From contig OX621264.1 of NCBI GenBank assembly GCA_951640165.1, forward strand, positions 253,001 to 317,000: a DNA stretch of 64,000 nucleotides. Direction: 5' to 3'. A model generated the notes under the pieces. That model made no database searches and was not told the origin of the DNA. It saw only the letters and a program-made list of their open reading frames with translations. This document shows positions 9,401 to 19,409 of this stretch, piece after piece. The position numbers and the translations under genes are program-made. The DNA is from Pseudoips prasinana (taxonomy: Eukaryota > Arthropoda > Insecta > Lepidoptera > Nolidae). Within the stretch, counting starts at the first letter, position 1; the number at the start of each line of letters is the position of its first letter.

Positions 9401-9682
9401 TAAACTTAAATGTGAATTATTTCCCAATATAGTCACTGCAGAACCCGAATCTAATAGGCCGTAGAGTGACAGATCTCCTACATTAATTGTAACATAAGGT
9501 CTAATATCAGAATCAGGTTTTTTGTCGAAGATTGTTGCAATAGAATACGTAGAAAAATAAATGTTAATAGTATTCAGCCAATTACGCCAATCTTTTATAT
9601 CAAAGTTGGTAGATTTTTTTATAAAAGATGAAGTGCAACAACCTTCGCCAACTAGTTTTTTTGACCAGGACCTGATTGACAC
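6431..9682 (-). CDS. pol: Ty3 element Pol polyprotein (PR-RT-RNaseH-IN)
   Basis: 1083 codons. Aspartic protease motif LLDSGSAVT (near residue 77). RT: PWSSPILLTPKKDGK, then SSIYLSKAFWQ, MPFGLTNAPAT and FLDDIILIS. RNase H: VHTDASDYGIGALL and TDHSALKW. Integrase: His/Cys zinc region, D in SVDLVGP, D in VVLDNGKQF, E in NTVERYNK. It overlaps gag by 31 nt in the -1 frame, as expected for programmed frameshifting. The first RT catalytic Asp (usually IDL-KAF) is Tyr here (TAT at 8699-8701), so RT should be inactive although the frame is intact. Confidence 0.95.
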   Translation of the reverse strand: MSIRSWSKKLVGEGCCTSSFIKKSTNFDIKDWRNWLNTINIYFSTYSIATIFDKKPDSDIRPYVTINVGDLSLYGLLDSGSAVTILGNNSHLSLLSSSGLSVNSCDPLQSFVSAGGHKLSATGYINLPITFENQCHILRAYIVPTVTSSLILGVDFWKKFQLLPKFFGSISLGSYKDQSILSITQTATTLHSYNELDEIERESANNIIARFECISSEKVGLGRTHLVEHRIDTGNSPPIRQRYYRLPPAKLRIIIEELDDMLKLGVVEPCESPWSSPILLTPKKDGKMRFCLDSRKLNMVTRKDAYKLPYVSEILDNLRDARYLSSIYLSKAFWQTPIAEVDRDKTAFYVPTRGTFRFVTMPFGLTNAPATQQRLVDQIFSGPDFENSVFVFLDDIILISPNYQSHITLLTKVYEKLKSANLTINFEKSMFFRNELKYLGYIVNSKGLHVDPSKLEAIMNFPTPTNKKEVKRFLGTASWYRRFVPNFSSIADPLNKLTSTSKKAASFTWSKEANDAFIKLKDCLISAPILSCPDYNKPFEVHTDASDYGIGALLTQTVDGVELPIAYMSKSLSAQERNYSITEREALAVLAAIEHWRCYLDNGLKFTVYTDHSALKWFLNLSNPTGRLARWGVRLSAFNFDVKHRRGADNIIPDALSRACPISAIDSDLTASQTTDPWFLNIYNGCQTSAASFPNYFIKDGKLYRLMKAKCSLRKEFEWKEVIPAELRTNIIAENHSEPTAGHFGVFKTYKRVALRYYWPGMHRAVVKFISACDSCVSHKHPNHAPLGEMGRPKICSRPFQTISVDLVGPLPPTRTQNVYIFVITCCFSKYCLLFPIKRATAEVITSILEEKVFLVHGIPSTVVLDNGKQFISSTLKNMLSKYKVPNLHYTPKYSPHVNTVERYNKTIMTAVSTFIENDHRVWDRLLPQIQFAINSAVNEVTGYTPSFLVYGRELVSCGSHYIDAESEEIIYQPRDSYADNLGYLSNIFDKVHFNLLQAHSKNCHSYNLRRRVAEFDVGDIVWKKTFYQSDKDKYFNKKLAPKFIKCKVIAKKSPLVYELADMADNSLGSWHIKDLKLINYKE

Positions 9683-11007
9683 TTAGGGCAGTCCGGGTAT
9701 ATAACATTTTTAAGCCCACATTTAAAACAAACCGGATACTGTCTTAGCGAATGCTCATTAGTGCGACAGCGCGGACAAAAAACGTACCTAACTGTAGAGG
9801 AACTAGGTTGAGAATTAATTGCATCTATTGGTCCACTCGAACCATATTTATAATCTTTGTGGCAAATATAATTATTATTATTAGGCATGTTATAATTGTT
9901 TTTGAAGTTATTATAATTAGATCTAGAAAAAGTAGGCTTCGATTCAGCCTTTACGTAAGCTAAATCAGGATAAGTATTATGAGATGGCTTGGGAGGTTCG
10001 TGGAACTGAGAAGAAAGAAACTGTACTTTTTCATAATTGAGACACAAGGCACGAAGTGTCGCAATTGAGTCCACCTCAATGATGCAGGATGCCAAAACAC
10101 TCATATAGCATGGCCGTATGTTATGCATTAAAATATTTAATTTTTCCTTCTCCGTGATGTCAGCAGATAATCGAGAGAAAAGTTCCGACATTATGGCTAA
10201 GTATATAATAATACTCTCAGATTCTCCCTGTGTCCTATTACGTATTTCAGACAAAAGTTTATATTCGTAGTCAAAAGGACTGAAGTCTACTTTTAATTGT
10301 TGAATCAGTGCATCCCAAGTAGTAACGGTATCCCGCACACTACGGAACCAATGAAGTGCATTACCAGTAAATATCTCCGAAGCGCATATTAATAATCTTT
10401 CTGGGGGTAGGTTCCTAGCGGTCCTATACTCGTGTATGCGCTGTATGAACGCGCGCACGCAGCCCGTGCCGTCGTATTTAACCGGACACAATTCCTTTGT
10501 GTACGAGTGATCGCACTGCACTGATAAGACAGATGCGCCGTCGAGTGAAGAAGACGACTGTGCACAATTAGTACGCACGGATGTGGCAGTTTGAGCAGAG
10601 TCGGGTTTCTTTATTGTTAATAGTTTGGCAGATAGCTGCTCAAATTCTTTCACTAAATTGTTTATTTTAGTAACAAATGCTGTATCAGACCTATCAACAC
10701 GTCGTAACCGATGGTAAATGTGATTATGCAAAGCGGTAGTGCGCTGAAATAAGTCATACTCATATTTCAGCGACATGGAACTAATACGCGTAGTCAGCTC
10801 AGTTAAAGAATTTAAAATTCCTTCACAATCAATAGCAGGTTCGAGTCCTGATTCAAAAAGATCATCGTCCGGTATTAATGTTATTATTTTAGGTATTTGC
10901 TTACGCAAAGATATCACACTAGAAGCCGGTTCTCCACCTCTAATTAGCACCTCGTACGTCAGTTCATTCTTATTAAGCAGATAATATTTTATGGGGTGAG
11001 ATTCCAT
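9652..11007 (-). CDS. gag: Ty3 element Gag
   Basis: 451 codons from ATG at 11007. Capsid-like helical centre (IHEYRTARNLPPERLLIC, then LHWFRSV, as in retrotransposon gag capsid). The C-terminus carries two Cys-rich clusters (CPRC...C, then CFKCGLKN...CPKC) in place of a canonical CCHC knuckle. The last residues overlap pol in another frame. It assembles the element's particles and binds its RNA. Confidence 0.9.
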   Translation of the reverse strand: MESHPIKYYLLNKNELTYEVLIRGGEPASSVISLRKQIPKIITLIPDDDLFESGLEPAIDCEGILNSLTELTTRISSMSLKYEYDLFQRTTALHNHIYHRLRRVDRSDTAFVTKINNLVKEFEQLSAKLLTIKKPDSAQTATSVRTNCAQSSSSLDGASVLSVQCDHSYTKELCPVKYDGTGCVRAFIQRIHEYRTARNLPPERLLICASEIFTGNALHWFRSVRDTVTTWDALIQQLKVDFSPFDYEYKLLSEIRNRTQGESESIIIYLAIMSELFSRLSADITEKEKLNILMHNIRPCYMSVLASCIIEVDSIATLRALCLNYEKVQFLSSQFHEPPKPSHNTYPDLAYVKAESKPTFSRSNYNNFKNNYNMPNNNNYICHKDYKYGSSGPIDAINSQPSSSTVRYVFCPRCRTNEHSLRQYPVCFKCGLKNVIYPDCPKCQSGPGQKN

Positions 11008-11503
11008 CTTATGATTACTAAAGAAACAACAAAATTAACTAGGTACAAGGTAGAACAATATACCGCATCCAAACACTATCAGTCTGTTCTTTACAAGATT
11101 TCTTATTCCTAACTACGATTCGGTGTAATAATCACAACAATATTCTAAACCAAGTAGGTAAACAGAACTATGATTAGGTACTTACGTTTCCGATGAAAAT
11201 TAGCAGTAATGTTGATTTTAGGTCTAACGCGAACTGTTACGTATTTAACTTACATTTAACAATTTACTTATGATTTACTAATTAACAACTAAAATTATAC
11301 TCGCCTACACATCACAGAGTAGGTAAGCAAAGTATTTACTTTAAAAAAATACGTAACAATTAACATACATGTAGTAGAAAGTATTAGAATAATATAAAAC
11401 GTACCAGTTCGCTGATGTGAAAAAACACCTCCTCGTTCACAATAATTACTATGTAGTTGTAAGCTGCAAAGCAAAATTATAATCGAAGCGATTGGCAGTA
11501 AGA

Positions 11504-11521
11504 CAAAGACCGTGGGCGCCA
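11504..11521 (-). promoter_or_regulatory. Primer-binding site of the Ty3 element
   Basis: Immediately inside the 5' LTR on the minus strand the sequence reads TGGCGCCCACGGTCTTTG, starting one base after the LTR. TGGCGCC is a common opening of retroelement primer-binding sites. The priming tRNA was not determined. The leader 11008-11503 has no gene. Confidence 0.6.
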
Positions 11522-11522
11522 C

Positions 11523-12290
11523 TGTAACCTGGTAGCAGGTCACAGAAAGAAATGAGTAGGGTTCGAATAATGAGAACAATCTGATAAAGTAAAATAATTT
11601 ATTGTTCAGTCCACTTCCCAACGCACTCGATTAAAATAATATAATGTAGGTAGAAGTAGGTATTTAGAGGGAACTGGCCTGACAGAGCGTTGTCTTGAAT
11701 GGGTGGTCTTCTGGAGATAATGCCTTCTCCTCTGGTATTTCGCAGGTTCTCACAGCGGACTCAAGTGTCAGCCAACTCACAAAAATCAATCAGCAGTAGG
11801 GGGGTTCCTGGAACGTAACCAACACTGGTTTTAGGGAAGCTTACGATGCCAGAAAATAGCCCTAGTCTAGCACAGTAACCCTTCTAATACCCTTCATATG
11901 CTAAGCAGCCCCAACAGAAAATATAACGCTTCTATACGTGTACTTAAGAGAGAACAACTGACAACTACTTAGACAAATAAAATATATAACTCACCCCAGC
12001 GGGAACAATACACAATACAAGTAATTATCTTCACGTATTCAGTACGTGAGCACTTAATAGTTGTAATAAAAATCTTAGCAGAACTAGTAACCAACAATCT
12101 CACGGTGACCTCCGTAATGAATACGATTCGCAAATCATCGCTCATGAACGATCGAACAAGGAGCTAATTAGAGTGAATGGAGTTATAATCTAATCGTACC
12201 ACTTAGGGATTTCTAATAGAATTTAAAAACTGGCGGCAGCTGTTACTGTTTAATTTGGTCAGGCGCCTACTTTTTGTGTGCGACGTGACA
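11523..12290 (-). repeat. 5' LTR of the Ty3 element (full length)
   Basis: 768 bp, flanked on the right by the target duplication TGTC. Shared parts are nearly identical to the left LTR, which suggests recent insertion. One visible difference is GATGCCAGAAAATAG here versus GATGGCAGCAAATAG on the left. Confidence 0.9.
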
Positions 12291-12294
12291 TGTC

Positions 12295-12660
12295 GTCAGT
12301 GGCTTCTTGCGGTAGAATACTTCTTGTGGTGAAGGGAACCTCAGATTGCACATACTGTTGTATAGATGGCGCCATATGCACCAACAGTCCTAATGTTTGT
12401 TGTTTCCAAAATAAAGTTGCATTAATGATCAACTCTCAGACATAGCAAACTGATCCATCGATAATGAATGAAATAATATGATTCAGTTGCTCTAAATCAA
12501 CACACATGATTGTAATTAATTTTAAGTATATTTTATTTTAAAAAAGGATTTCTATTGAGTTTTCTGGCAGTGTTTCTCAGTAGCTGTAGCAGTAGGGTAA
12601 AAAAATTACGATTCCAGATAAATGTAGTTTTTCTACGGAAAATTATTTTTGACTTTGACT
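12295..12660. repeat. Interspersed repeat fragment
   Basis: TTTCCAAAATAAAGTT...CAGACATAGCAAACTGATC (12400-12460) is an inverted copy of 53240-53305. No gene is seen in this stretch. Confidence 0.5.
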
Positions 12661-13262
12661 TCTTTGAAATTTATTCAGCACTTGGATACTAACATATAGT
12701 TACTTGTACTTGTCAAGCTCACAATGCAGTGCATAAACATAGTCAAATACAGTAACACAAAAAAAAACAGCTTAATATAAAGGAATAATACCTCAGGGCA
12801 CCCTTATGGGGTTTGGGCTACAGCTCAGGGTGTCGCTGAAGTGAAAAGATGGAGTTCTAAATGAGGGTGCGATCACTTGCACTGGATCACCGATCACGTG
12901 TTAAGGGGACAACGCGATCCTCGCCGCCGAAGAACCTACCCCAGCTAACCTGCGGACCCAAAGAAGAGAGCCACAAAGAAACTCCGCGCTTGCATTTTTG
13001 TCTTCTTTAGCTTTTTTTTTGTATAATTAAATAAGTTTCACGATCTATACATTGTGATTTGCTGGTATGTGGTAATGCACACACAGAACCGTTGTCATCT
13101 AGTTCATCAAGTCACCAGTGAGGTAGTAAACAATAACATTCAATTTCATTCAAGCAATTAGAATAACCTCTTGCAAGACGGCCAAACGGTGGGTGCATCC
13201 GCGTACATTTACAAAATTAACAAGTCACACGAAGTCAACCAGAGGCGATGACTTTATGAAAA
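12661..13262 (+). repeat. Interspersed repeat A, uninterrupted copy
   Basis: Carries both halves that are split at 3583-3856 and 5149-5318, and so gives the empty site for the R1-like insertion (GGTAATGCACACACAGAACC, near 13070). An extra about 150-bp segment (12760-12955) is absent from the other copy. Confidence 0.8.
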
Positions 13263-13264
13263 TA

Positions 13265-13858
13265 AAAAAACCGGCCAAGTGCGAGTCGGACTCGCACATG
13301 AAGGGTTCCATAGCAGCAAGTATTTCAGTTGATTAAATGAATGCAAATTGCGGTTTATGACGTATTAAAAAAAACTACTTGCTAGATCTCGTTCAAACTA
13401 ATTTTCGTTGTTAGTTTATATGGTAATGTACATCATATATTTTTTTTAGTTTTATCATTCTCTTATTTTAGAAGTTAGAGGGGGGGACACCCATTTTACC
13501 ACTTTGCAAGTGTCTCTCGCGCAAACTATTCAGTTTAGAAAAAAATGATATTATAAGCTCAATGTAATTTTTAAAGACGTATCCATAGACACCCCACATG
13601 TATGGGTACGATGAAAAAAAAATGTAGAGTTTCAGTTCTACGTATGGTGACCCCCCTAAATAATTGTTATTTTTCTATTTTTGTGTAAAAATCTTAATGC
13701 GGTTCACAGAATACATCTACTTACCAAGTTTCAGTAGTACAGATAGTTTCGGAAAAAAGTGGCTGTGACATACGGACGGACAGACGGACAGACAGACATG
13801 ACGAATCTATAAGGGTTCCGTTTTTTGCCATTTGTCTACGGAACCCTAAAAATGAGAT
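13265..13858. repeat. Lepidopteran-type interspersed repeat (CCGGCCAAGTGCGAGTC type)
   Basis: Opens with CCGGCCAAGTGCGAGTCGGA and ends with TACGGAACCCTAAAAA, the end motifs of a repeat I associate with lepidopteran genomes. It includes a GGACGGACAGACGGACAGAC stretch. No ORF. A related segment in opposite orientation is at 53330-53720. At 13970-14003 there is a short (TATG)n microsatellite. Confidence 0.65.
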
Positions 13859-14057
13859 ATTAAAAGATATCAAATGTAATGTATCATGACAGTAATCGAG
13901 GCAAAAGAGGTGTGCAAGGATCGTGACAAATGGAAGTCCGTTGTCTCTGCCTACCCCTCTGGGAGACAGGCGTGAGTCTATGTATGTATGTATGTATGTA
14001 TGTAAAAGATATCAAATTGTGAACTGGTAGTCGGGTTTCACTTTAAGATGTGATTTG

Positions 14058-14275
14058 ACTGCGCGTCATGGCGCAGCGGTTAAGGTTGTGGCCTCCCTAT
14101 TTGCTCAGTGCCTTTGTGTTTTGTGTTCGAGTCCCGCACCGGACAACAAGTTTTGTGACCCATAACATGTTCTTCCGAGTGTAGATGTGCTGTGTCCGTG
14201 AATTGCATGTTTGTAAAGCTCCGTGCGGTAAGGGACATAATTTTCTAGAGTTTAAAAAAATAAATAAATCTATAC
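14058..14275 (+). repeat. tRNA-derived SINE, family S3
   Basis: The head GCGCAGCGGTTAAGGTTGTG has an A-box shape, GTGTTCGAGTCCCGCAC is a B-box, and the AT-rich tail is (AAATAAAT). Internal pol III promoter boxes without a cloverleaf-length gene mark this as a SINE, not a tRNA gene. Single copy in the window. Confidence 0.7.
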
Positions 14276-14389
14276 ATCTATACAAATAAATAAAATTGGA
14301 GTGTCTGTTTGTAATATTGAAAAAGCCGGTTTTTACTACATAAATATGAATATATATACGGTACATACACCAAAATAACATTTTTTACA

Positions 14390-14590
14390 ATTTTTGTCTG
14401 TCTGTCTGTCTGTTTGTTCCGGCTAATCTCTGAAATGGCTGGACCGATTTTGACGGGACTTTTATTGGCAGGTAGCTGATGTAATAAGGAGTAACATAGA
14501 CTATATTTATTATAGAAAAAGTATTTTATTTTACTAAAAAACGAAATAAACTAATTAACACGCGGACGAAGTCGCGGGCACAGTTAGTAC
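14390..14590. repeat. Lepidopteran-type interspersed repeat (TCTG tract to GCGGACGAAGTCGCGGGC)
   Basis: A (TCTG)n tract followed by GGCTGGACCGATTTTGACGG and ending GCGGACGAAGTCGCGGGCAC. No ORF. A shorter relative is at 25595-25690 (CTAGCTGTGCCCCGCGG). Confidence 0.6.
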
Positions 14591-14639
14591 AAAATAAATT
14601 AGAAAAGACCCAGATTTCGGGCCACTATAATAATTTTAT

Positions 14640-14835
14640 AAAATATGTATAGTCTCATAAATGGGAAATCATAAATTTAATCGTCCGGCGGGTCTCGAAC
14701 CTGCACCATCTACCAATCCGGGGTAGGCGCTCTACGTTAAGCTACGAACGATACACGCTGGCAGATAAAATTTACGATTCCCTTGCTAACACCCTTCTGG
14801 AGGATGTAGGTATTATCTATCGGCTTTGTTTTCTA
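14640..14835 (-). repeat. SINE family S4, minus copy
   Basis: Inverted relative to 15570-15775. The tRNA-like head carries the B-box GGTTCGAGACCCGCCGG and the A-box-side CGTAGCTTAACGTAGAGCGC. A second partial head lies immediately downstream in plus orientation (14836-14935), making a head-to-head pair. Confidence 0.65.
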
Positions 14836-14935
14836 GAAACATGGCCGACCCCGGATTGGTAGATGGTGCAGGTTCGAGACCCGCCGGCTGATTAAATTTA
14901 TGATTTCCCATTTTTGAGATTAGATAAACGCTTTG
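14836..14935 (+). repeat. SINE family S4, partial plus copy
   Basis: CCCCGGATTGGTAGATGGTG followed by CAGGTTCGAGACCCGCCGG and ATTTATGATTTCCCATTTTT. Forms an inverted pair with the preceding copy. Confidence 0.6.
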
Positions 14936-15089
14936 CATTGCCAATAATGCTATACAATTAAAATTTAATAATATGTATAGTGTTATTTAGATTTGAATTA
15001 CATTTACTTGTCTAGAACACACAACTCACTTAGACTTTACAAAAGCGCATGTTTGACTAGTCAGAACATGGTGTGTTATAATGTAGCTT

Positions 15090-15205
15090 TGGTTGTGAGA
15101 TTAGACATGGTCAATGCCTTCAACTCCGTCCGCTGGCGGGCGATACTGGCACTGGTCCACCATACTGACTATTCCACGCAGATAGGGAGGCACCTACCTG
15201 CGTGC
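15090..15205 (+). pseudogene. LINE reverse transcriptase fragment
   Basis: The frame reads VRLDMVNAFNSVRWRAILALV, matching LINE RT motif A (LD.KNAFNS..W) with the catalytic Asp. Only about 35 codons remain before SINE sequence. Upstream, 15037-15088 resembles the repeat F units (see 54943). Confidence 0.6.
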
Positions 15206-15206
15206 A

Positions 15207-15467
15207 ATAATAATAATAATAATATCTAGGGACAATGATACACAGATCATCCTAGCCCCAAACTAAGCAAAGCTTGTACTATGGGTACCAGGCGACGATA
15301 TACATACTTATATAGATAGATAAATACTTATATACATAGAAAACATCCATGACTCAGAAACAAATATTCGTGCTCATCACACAAATATTTGCACTTACCG
15401 GGATTCGAACCGAGGACCACCAGCTTTGTAGGCAGGAGCACTACCTACTTGGCTACGGTGACCGTCA
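15207..15467 (-). repeat. SINE family S1, minus copy
   Basis: Full-length relative of 16577-16848: head B-box (CGGGATTCGAACC.AGG read in antisense) at 15405-15425, common body, and (AAT)n tail at 15207-15225. Confidence 0.85.
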
Positions 15468-15569
15468 AGATAAACGCTTTGCATTGCGAATAATGCTATA
15501 TAATTCCAATTTAATAATTTGGAAGGTATTATCAATATAATAGGATCTTTCACATGCAACTGTGAACAT

Positions 15570-15775
15570 ATCAGTCGGCCATGTTCCTAGAAAACAAAGC
15601 CGATAGATAATACCTACATCCTCCGGAAGGGTGTTAGCAAGGGAATCCTAAATTTGATCTGCCAGCGTGAATCGTTCGTAGCTTAACGCAGAGCGCCTAC
15701 CCCGGACTGGTAGATGGTGCAGCTTCGAGACCCGCCGGACGATTAAATTTATGATTTCCCATTTTTGAGATCCAG
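15570..15775 (+). repeat. SINE family S4, plus copy
   Basis: Inverted counterpart of 14640-14835, separated by about 730 bases that include a LINE fragment and an S1 SINE. Confidence 0.65.
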
Positions 15776-15849
15776 AGGGAGGTCTCACGCGGGGTTCCAC
15801 AGGGAACTCAGAGACAGAACCTTCGGGTAGCTGTAGGATGCTGGCGGAT

Positions 15850-16470
15850 GACTCCACCAAATGGGTCGCCGTAGTCTTCTTCTGTAAGCAGTCAAGCTCC
15901 AGAAGGAGGCCACCGAGCGGGATCGGGAATGAGCCTACTGTAGTGTGTATTTAGATATAAAGGTATGAATGTGTGTGTGTTTGATATATATGTAACCCAA
16001 TTTAATATTAATACAGTCAGATTTGAGCATCCAATTTATATAGTTTCATTTACATCATCACTGAACCTTATACCACTCCGCTCACAGACGATGGAGGCGT
16101 CGGGGCGGTGGCGGTAGCCGGTAGCCCAACTCCCCTCGGGGCTGCGGTGGCAGTATGAGATTACTGCCGCCAGGTGCAAGTAGCCCCGGGAAGACAGCGA
16201 TCTGATTGTAGCACAGTCGCAGTGCCGGACAAGTAGGAGTGGGCTATACGGGAGGGTAATCCAGAGCCCTCCCAGGTTACGTGACCCGTCCATCTGGGAC
16301 ATGGCCCAAAAGCAGGGCATCGGAACAGCATACCCGCGTTCCCGGAGCTTCTCCCATCAGGTGCCAAGAGCAGTCCACGGCACGTTAGGTTTGGTCGGTA
16401 CAAGTGCGACATACCCCACCGCAGACACTTTTTGCAGGTGGCATGCGTGGGCAATGCCTAGACAAAAAGA
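15850..16470 (+). mobile_element. R1-like LINE 3' end (copy 3), interrupted
   Basis: Starts near GATGACTCCACCAAATGGG (the codons before the C-terminal end in copy 2) and ends at GCGTGGGCAATGCCTAGAC. The coding part is broken by a roughly 145-bp insertion (15940-16083) that includes a (TG)n stretch. It shares its insertion site flank with copy 4, so copies 3 and 4 are one insertion that was duplicated. Confidence 0.75.
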
Positions 16471-16576
16471 AATAGATATATTTCATCACATCTTATCGTG
16501 GTGGTTCTGTCTAAATTGAGGTAAGAATTCAATTTTATTATGGCGCACTTTGTGTTTATTATGACGGTCGCGCTTT

Positions 16577-16848
16577 AATGACGGTCACCGTAGCTTAGTT
16601 GGTAGTGTTCCTGCCTACGAAGCTGGTGGTCCTGGGTTCGAATCCCGGTAAGTGCAAATATTTGTGTGATGAGCACGAATATTTGTTTCTGAGTCATGGA
16701 TGTTTTCTATGTATTTAAGTATTTATCTATCTATATAAGTATGTATATCGTCGCCTGTTACCCATAGTACAAGCTTTGCTTAGTTTGGGGCTAGGATGAT
16801 CTGTGTGACATTGTCCCTAGATATTATTATTATTATTATATAATGCTA
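16577..16848 (+). repeat. SINE family S1, full copy
   Basis: Complete head (GTAGCTTAGTTGGTAG A-box side, GGGTTCGAATCCCGGTAAG B-box), body and (ATT)n tail. It interrupts arm 1 of the inverted duplication. Arm 2 lacks it at the equivalent place (52305-52345). Confidence 0.9.
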
Positions 16849-17205
16849 CCTCCAGATCTAATGCGCCCCAACTGAGAAGACCTAGCGGAACAAACTCAGT
16901 AGGTATCTCTACTACCGCTTCCAACAATTTTTCATACGCTATTTATTTTGGTACACATATCAAATACATTAAAAATATACAAATGTAAAACAGCTGCATA
17001 CCCGTACACCTGAAAACCAAATATATGTGGAGTCAGCGTTCCGTTACTACTCCGGTACTGACCCGAATATAGCCTTTGTTGAACCAAAAAGAGTATTAGA
17101 GCAATAAATTAGCTGATACTAATTCTCAGCTAAAGTGTTTATTATAGACTCCCAATACAGCGTGCTGTTATCATTGCTAACTTAAATATAATTTTTCTCC
17201 TACAG

Positions 17206-17690
17206 AGAATACCAAAGTTTCATCATTTACTAAGGAAATACGACTTTTGCGAAAAGAAATGCGAGAACAACGAAAAGAATTTGCATCTCTACATGCCTCC
17301 GTGACGCAGTTACTGCAACACGTAAACACCACAATGGATAATGGATGAATGCAATTGTAATAATAATGGTGTAATAATGATAATGTAATAATAATAATGT
17401 AATAATGATAATGTAATAATAATAATGATAATTTAATAACAATATATTTATAATAATGATAATATTTGCATGTCAATAAATTGGCTGAAGTTGTAAGGAC
17501 CTGTAATAGTTATAAGACCAATTAAATGTACCAACTTTACTGCAAATAAAGAATATGAATATGATAATAACTACGTCAACAACGCGTGTTTACCGGTCAC
17601 AAATCTAACGGAGATTGTGAGGCACACGGTGAAGATCTTGCAACAACTCGGACTGTTTGGAAGTCGACCGAGCGCAGTCACCGGCAACAA
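17206..17690 (+). pseudogene. Degraded copy of protease-homolog exon 2
   Basis: The acceptor TTTTTCTCCTACAG is kept (17205), followed by a frame resembling functional exon 2 (TKEIRLLRKEMREQRKEF). Relative to exon 2 it lacks about 30 internal codons, then a roughly 220-bp TAATAA-rich insertion (17341-17563) brings a stop. The last part (AACTACGTCAACAACGCGTG onward) still matches. The donor is replaced by ATCAATCAATC repeat DNA. With 1641 it forms a partial plus-strand paralog. Confidence 0.75.
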
Positions 17691-18599
17691 TCAATCAATC
17701 AATATTATTTATTTCTCTCCACAATATTATAACAAGGAAGCCTCAAGCCACATATTAAGAAGTTTGTGCAGAGTAATGACATGCTGGTCCTTCTACAACA
17801 ACGCTATTCGCTGCACCATACTCACTGCCCAGTTACTCTGAAAGGGAAGACAAATATAATACAAAACACATATCTCGAATCTTACAATTTAAGCATAGGT
17901 AGTAACTACTAGTTAGTGGTAGGTAGGTAAAGTTGATGTACTGCACTGCACATACTCTCCTGCACTGCTCAGACTCGAAGCTTCCTTATTTAGGTTAAAA
18001 TATTACTCTTAATGTCTACACATTTAGAGTAATATTTTAACCTAAATAATGCAGGAGACGTTAAGCACTCAATTAATGTTTACAACATCTCCAACATCTG
18101 ACGCAGTAATTCAATTCAATTTCTTTCTCTGTTGTTTGAAATACAAATATAATTTATATATTCAATACATTTTTATGTATTTTGCCTACGCTTGATGTAG
18201 CAGTTGATCAGTTTCGAGGGTAATTCAGACTCAACTGCCTCACGTCACTATTATGTCACACGTTGTATAAAGCTTGCAATAAGTTGGCAACCCCACAGGC
18301 GATGTGTCAAAGTCTAGATATTAATTAAGTGCATGATTCAAAATCATGTACTCTGGTATTGATCACCCAATATGGAACTGTCACTTACATGCTGTTGAGG
18401 CACTTACTATGTCTACAGCCGGACAGAGGAAAGTGAAGGATACGTTCATGGGGTGGGAAGATCCGGGAATTCTTTTAGAGGAGCTTTAATATCAATTTAA
18501 TATTAACATGTATTTTTTGCCAGAGATAAGTGTGACCCAGCAGAGAGGCCTTAACTACACCCAGCGGGCTGTAGGGCTTTCCTGTAAAAAGCACCATGC

Positions 18600-19140
18600 A
18601 TGGTAAGCTTTTGATGTAGTTTAAATAAATTAAAATCTGTCATATTATATTATTTCCATTTAATTTCAATTCAATTCAATGTTTTTTGTTTTCATGTAAT
18701 TTTGCGATAATTTTTGGTATTTATGCTTTATCCTTCCACTATTATTTTATTGTATGTTATTTTTTATATATAGCTATTAATGTTAATAATTGTGTATGTT
18801 CTGTAGTTTAATATTTGTCCGTGTTCTGCTTTTCATGTTACTTTTTGTCTCGTTTCGATGTTTATTGTTTATGGCTGGTTTTTGTAATTAGTGCAAGTTT
18901 TTAATTAATGTAATTAATTTATTGTAATTAACTTTAATAATGCAAAATTTTAATGCTGTGGTCTTCTTTAAGTGTTGCAGCACTATTATTTTTAAGTACG
19001 AGTATGTACGTGTCCTATAACTGCATGAGTGTATGTAACGTTGACGATCCTTAAATAAATAAATGCATGTGCTTAACAGTGCTAAGATGCTTTTCTGATT
19101 CTCACAAAACTCAATACAACCAAACACGTAGAGACAAAAC
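18600..19140. other. AT-rich stretch without recognised gene
   Basis: Low-complexity AT-rich DNA with LINE-3'-UTR-like composition (repeated GTATTTATTTTATTGT-type runs, AAATAAATAAATG near 19055). No frame of interest. Confidence 0.5.
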
Positions 19141-19330
19141 CACTACGCACCCGTCAGATCATTTAATAGCAAGGCTAATGAGCCACTGGGTCACCTGATG
19201 GTAAGTGATCACCGTCGCCCATGGACACTTACTAGAGCGGCTGCAAGTACGCAACCGGCTTTTAAGGAAGAAATAGGTTCGCTTCTTGAAGGTATGTCAT
19301 ACCGGATCGGAAATACTTCCACAGATAATT
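19140..19330 (-). repeat. Interspersed repeat shared with 49980-50160
   Basis: GATCACCGTCGCCC, CTAGAGCGGCTGCAAGTACG and CGGCTTTTAAGGAAG recur in opposite orientation at 50000-50140. No coding function inferred. Confidence 0.6.
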
Positions 19331-19409
19331 GATTCAACATATTCGTAATTTGCAGTTAAAAGTGGGAGCAGTGCCTAGGGGTGGCACCAGTGTTCCATCA
19401 TCTTCGAAA

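Larger units (their letters stand above)
5998..12290 (-). mobile_element. Complete Ty3/gypsy-type LTR retrotransposon
   Basis: About 6.3 kb on the minus strand: 5' LTR (11523-12290), PBS, gag, pol, 3' LTR (5998-6368). Both LTRs open with TGT and end with ACA in the window orientation. The target duplication is TGTC (5994-5997 and 12291-12294). The left LTR has lost roughly 400 internal bases. Gag and pol are otherwise free of stops. Pol order protease-RT-RNase H-integrase defines the Ty3 type. Confidence 0.95.
15850..18600 (+). repeat. Inverted segmental duplication, arm 1
   Basis: Runs antiparallel to 50285-52870. Shared landmarks in order: R1-like 3' end, GAATTCAATTTTATTATGGC type spacer, GCTACCTCC...CAAACTCAG, GTTCCGTTACTACTCCGGTA, the exon-2 sequence, AGAGTAATATTTTAACCTAA, and GTGACCCAGCAGAGAGG...CAGCGGGCTGTAGGGCTTTC. 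Arm 1 uniquely contains an S1 SINE (16577-16848) and AT-rich insertions. Arm 2 has about 780 extra bases (51490-52270). Confidence 0.8.

Noticed and set aside
11295..11621. 108-codon ORF between gag and the 5' LTR
   Set aside because: It runs from the leader into the LTR with no domain. Chance frame.
14058..14140. Possible tRNA gene (A- and B-box-like motifs), likewise in the S1, S2 and S4 repeats
   Set aside because: Boxes are followed by SINE bodies and AT-rich tails, recur across the window, and no complete cloverleaf was found.
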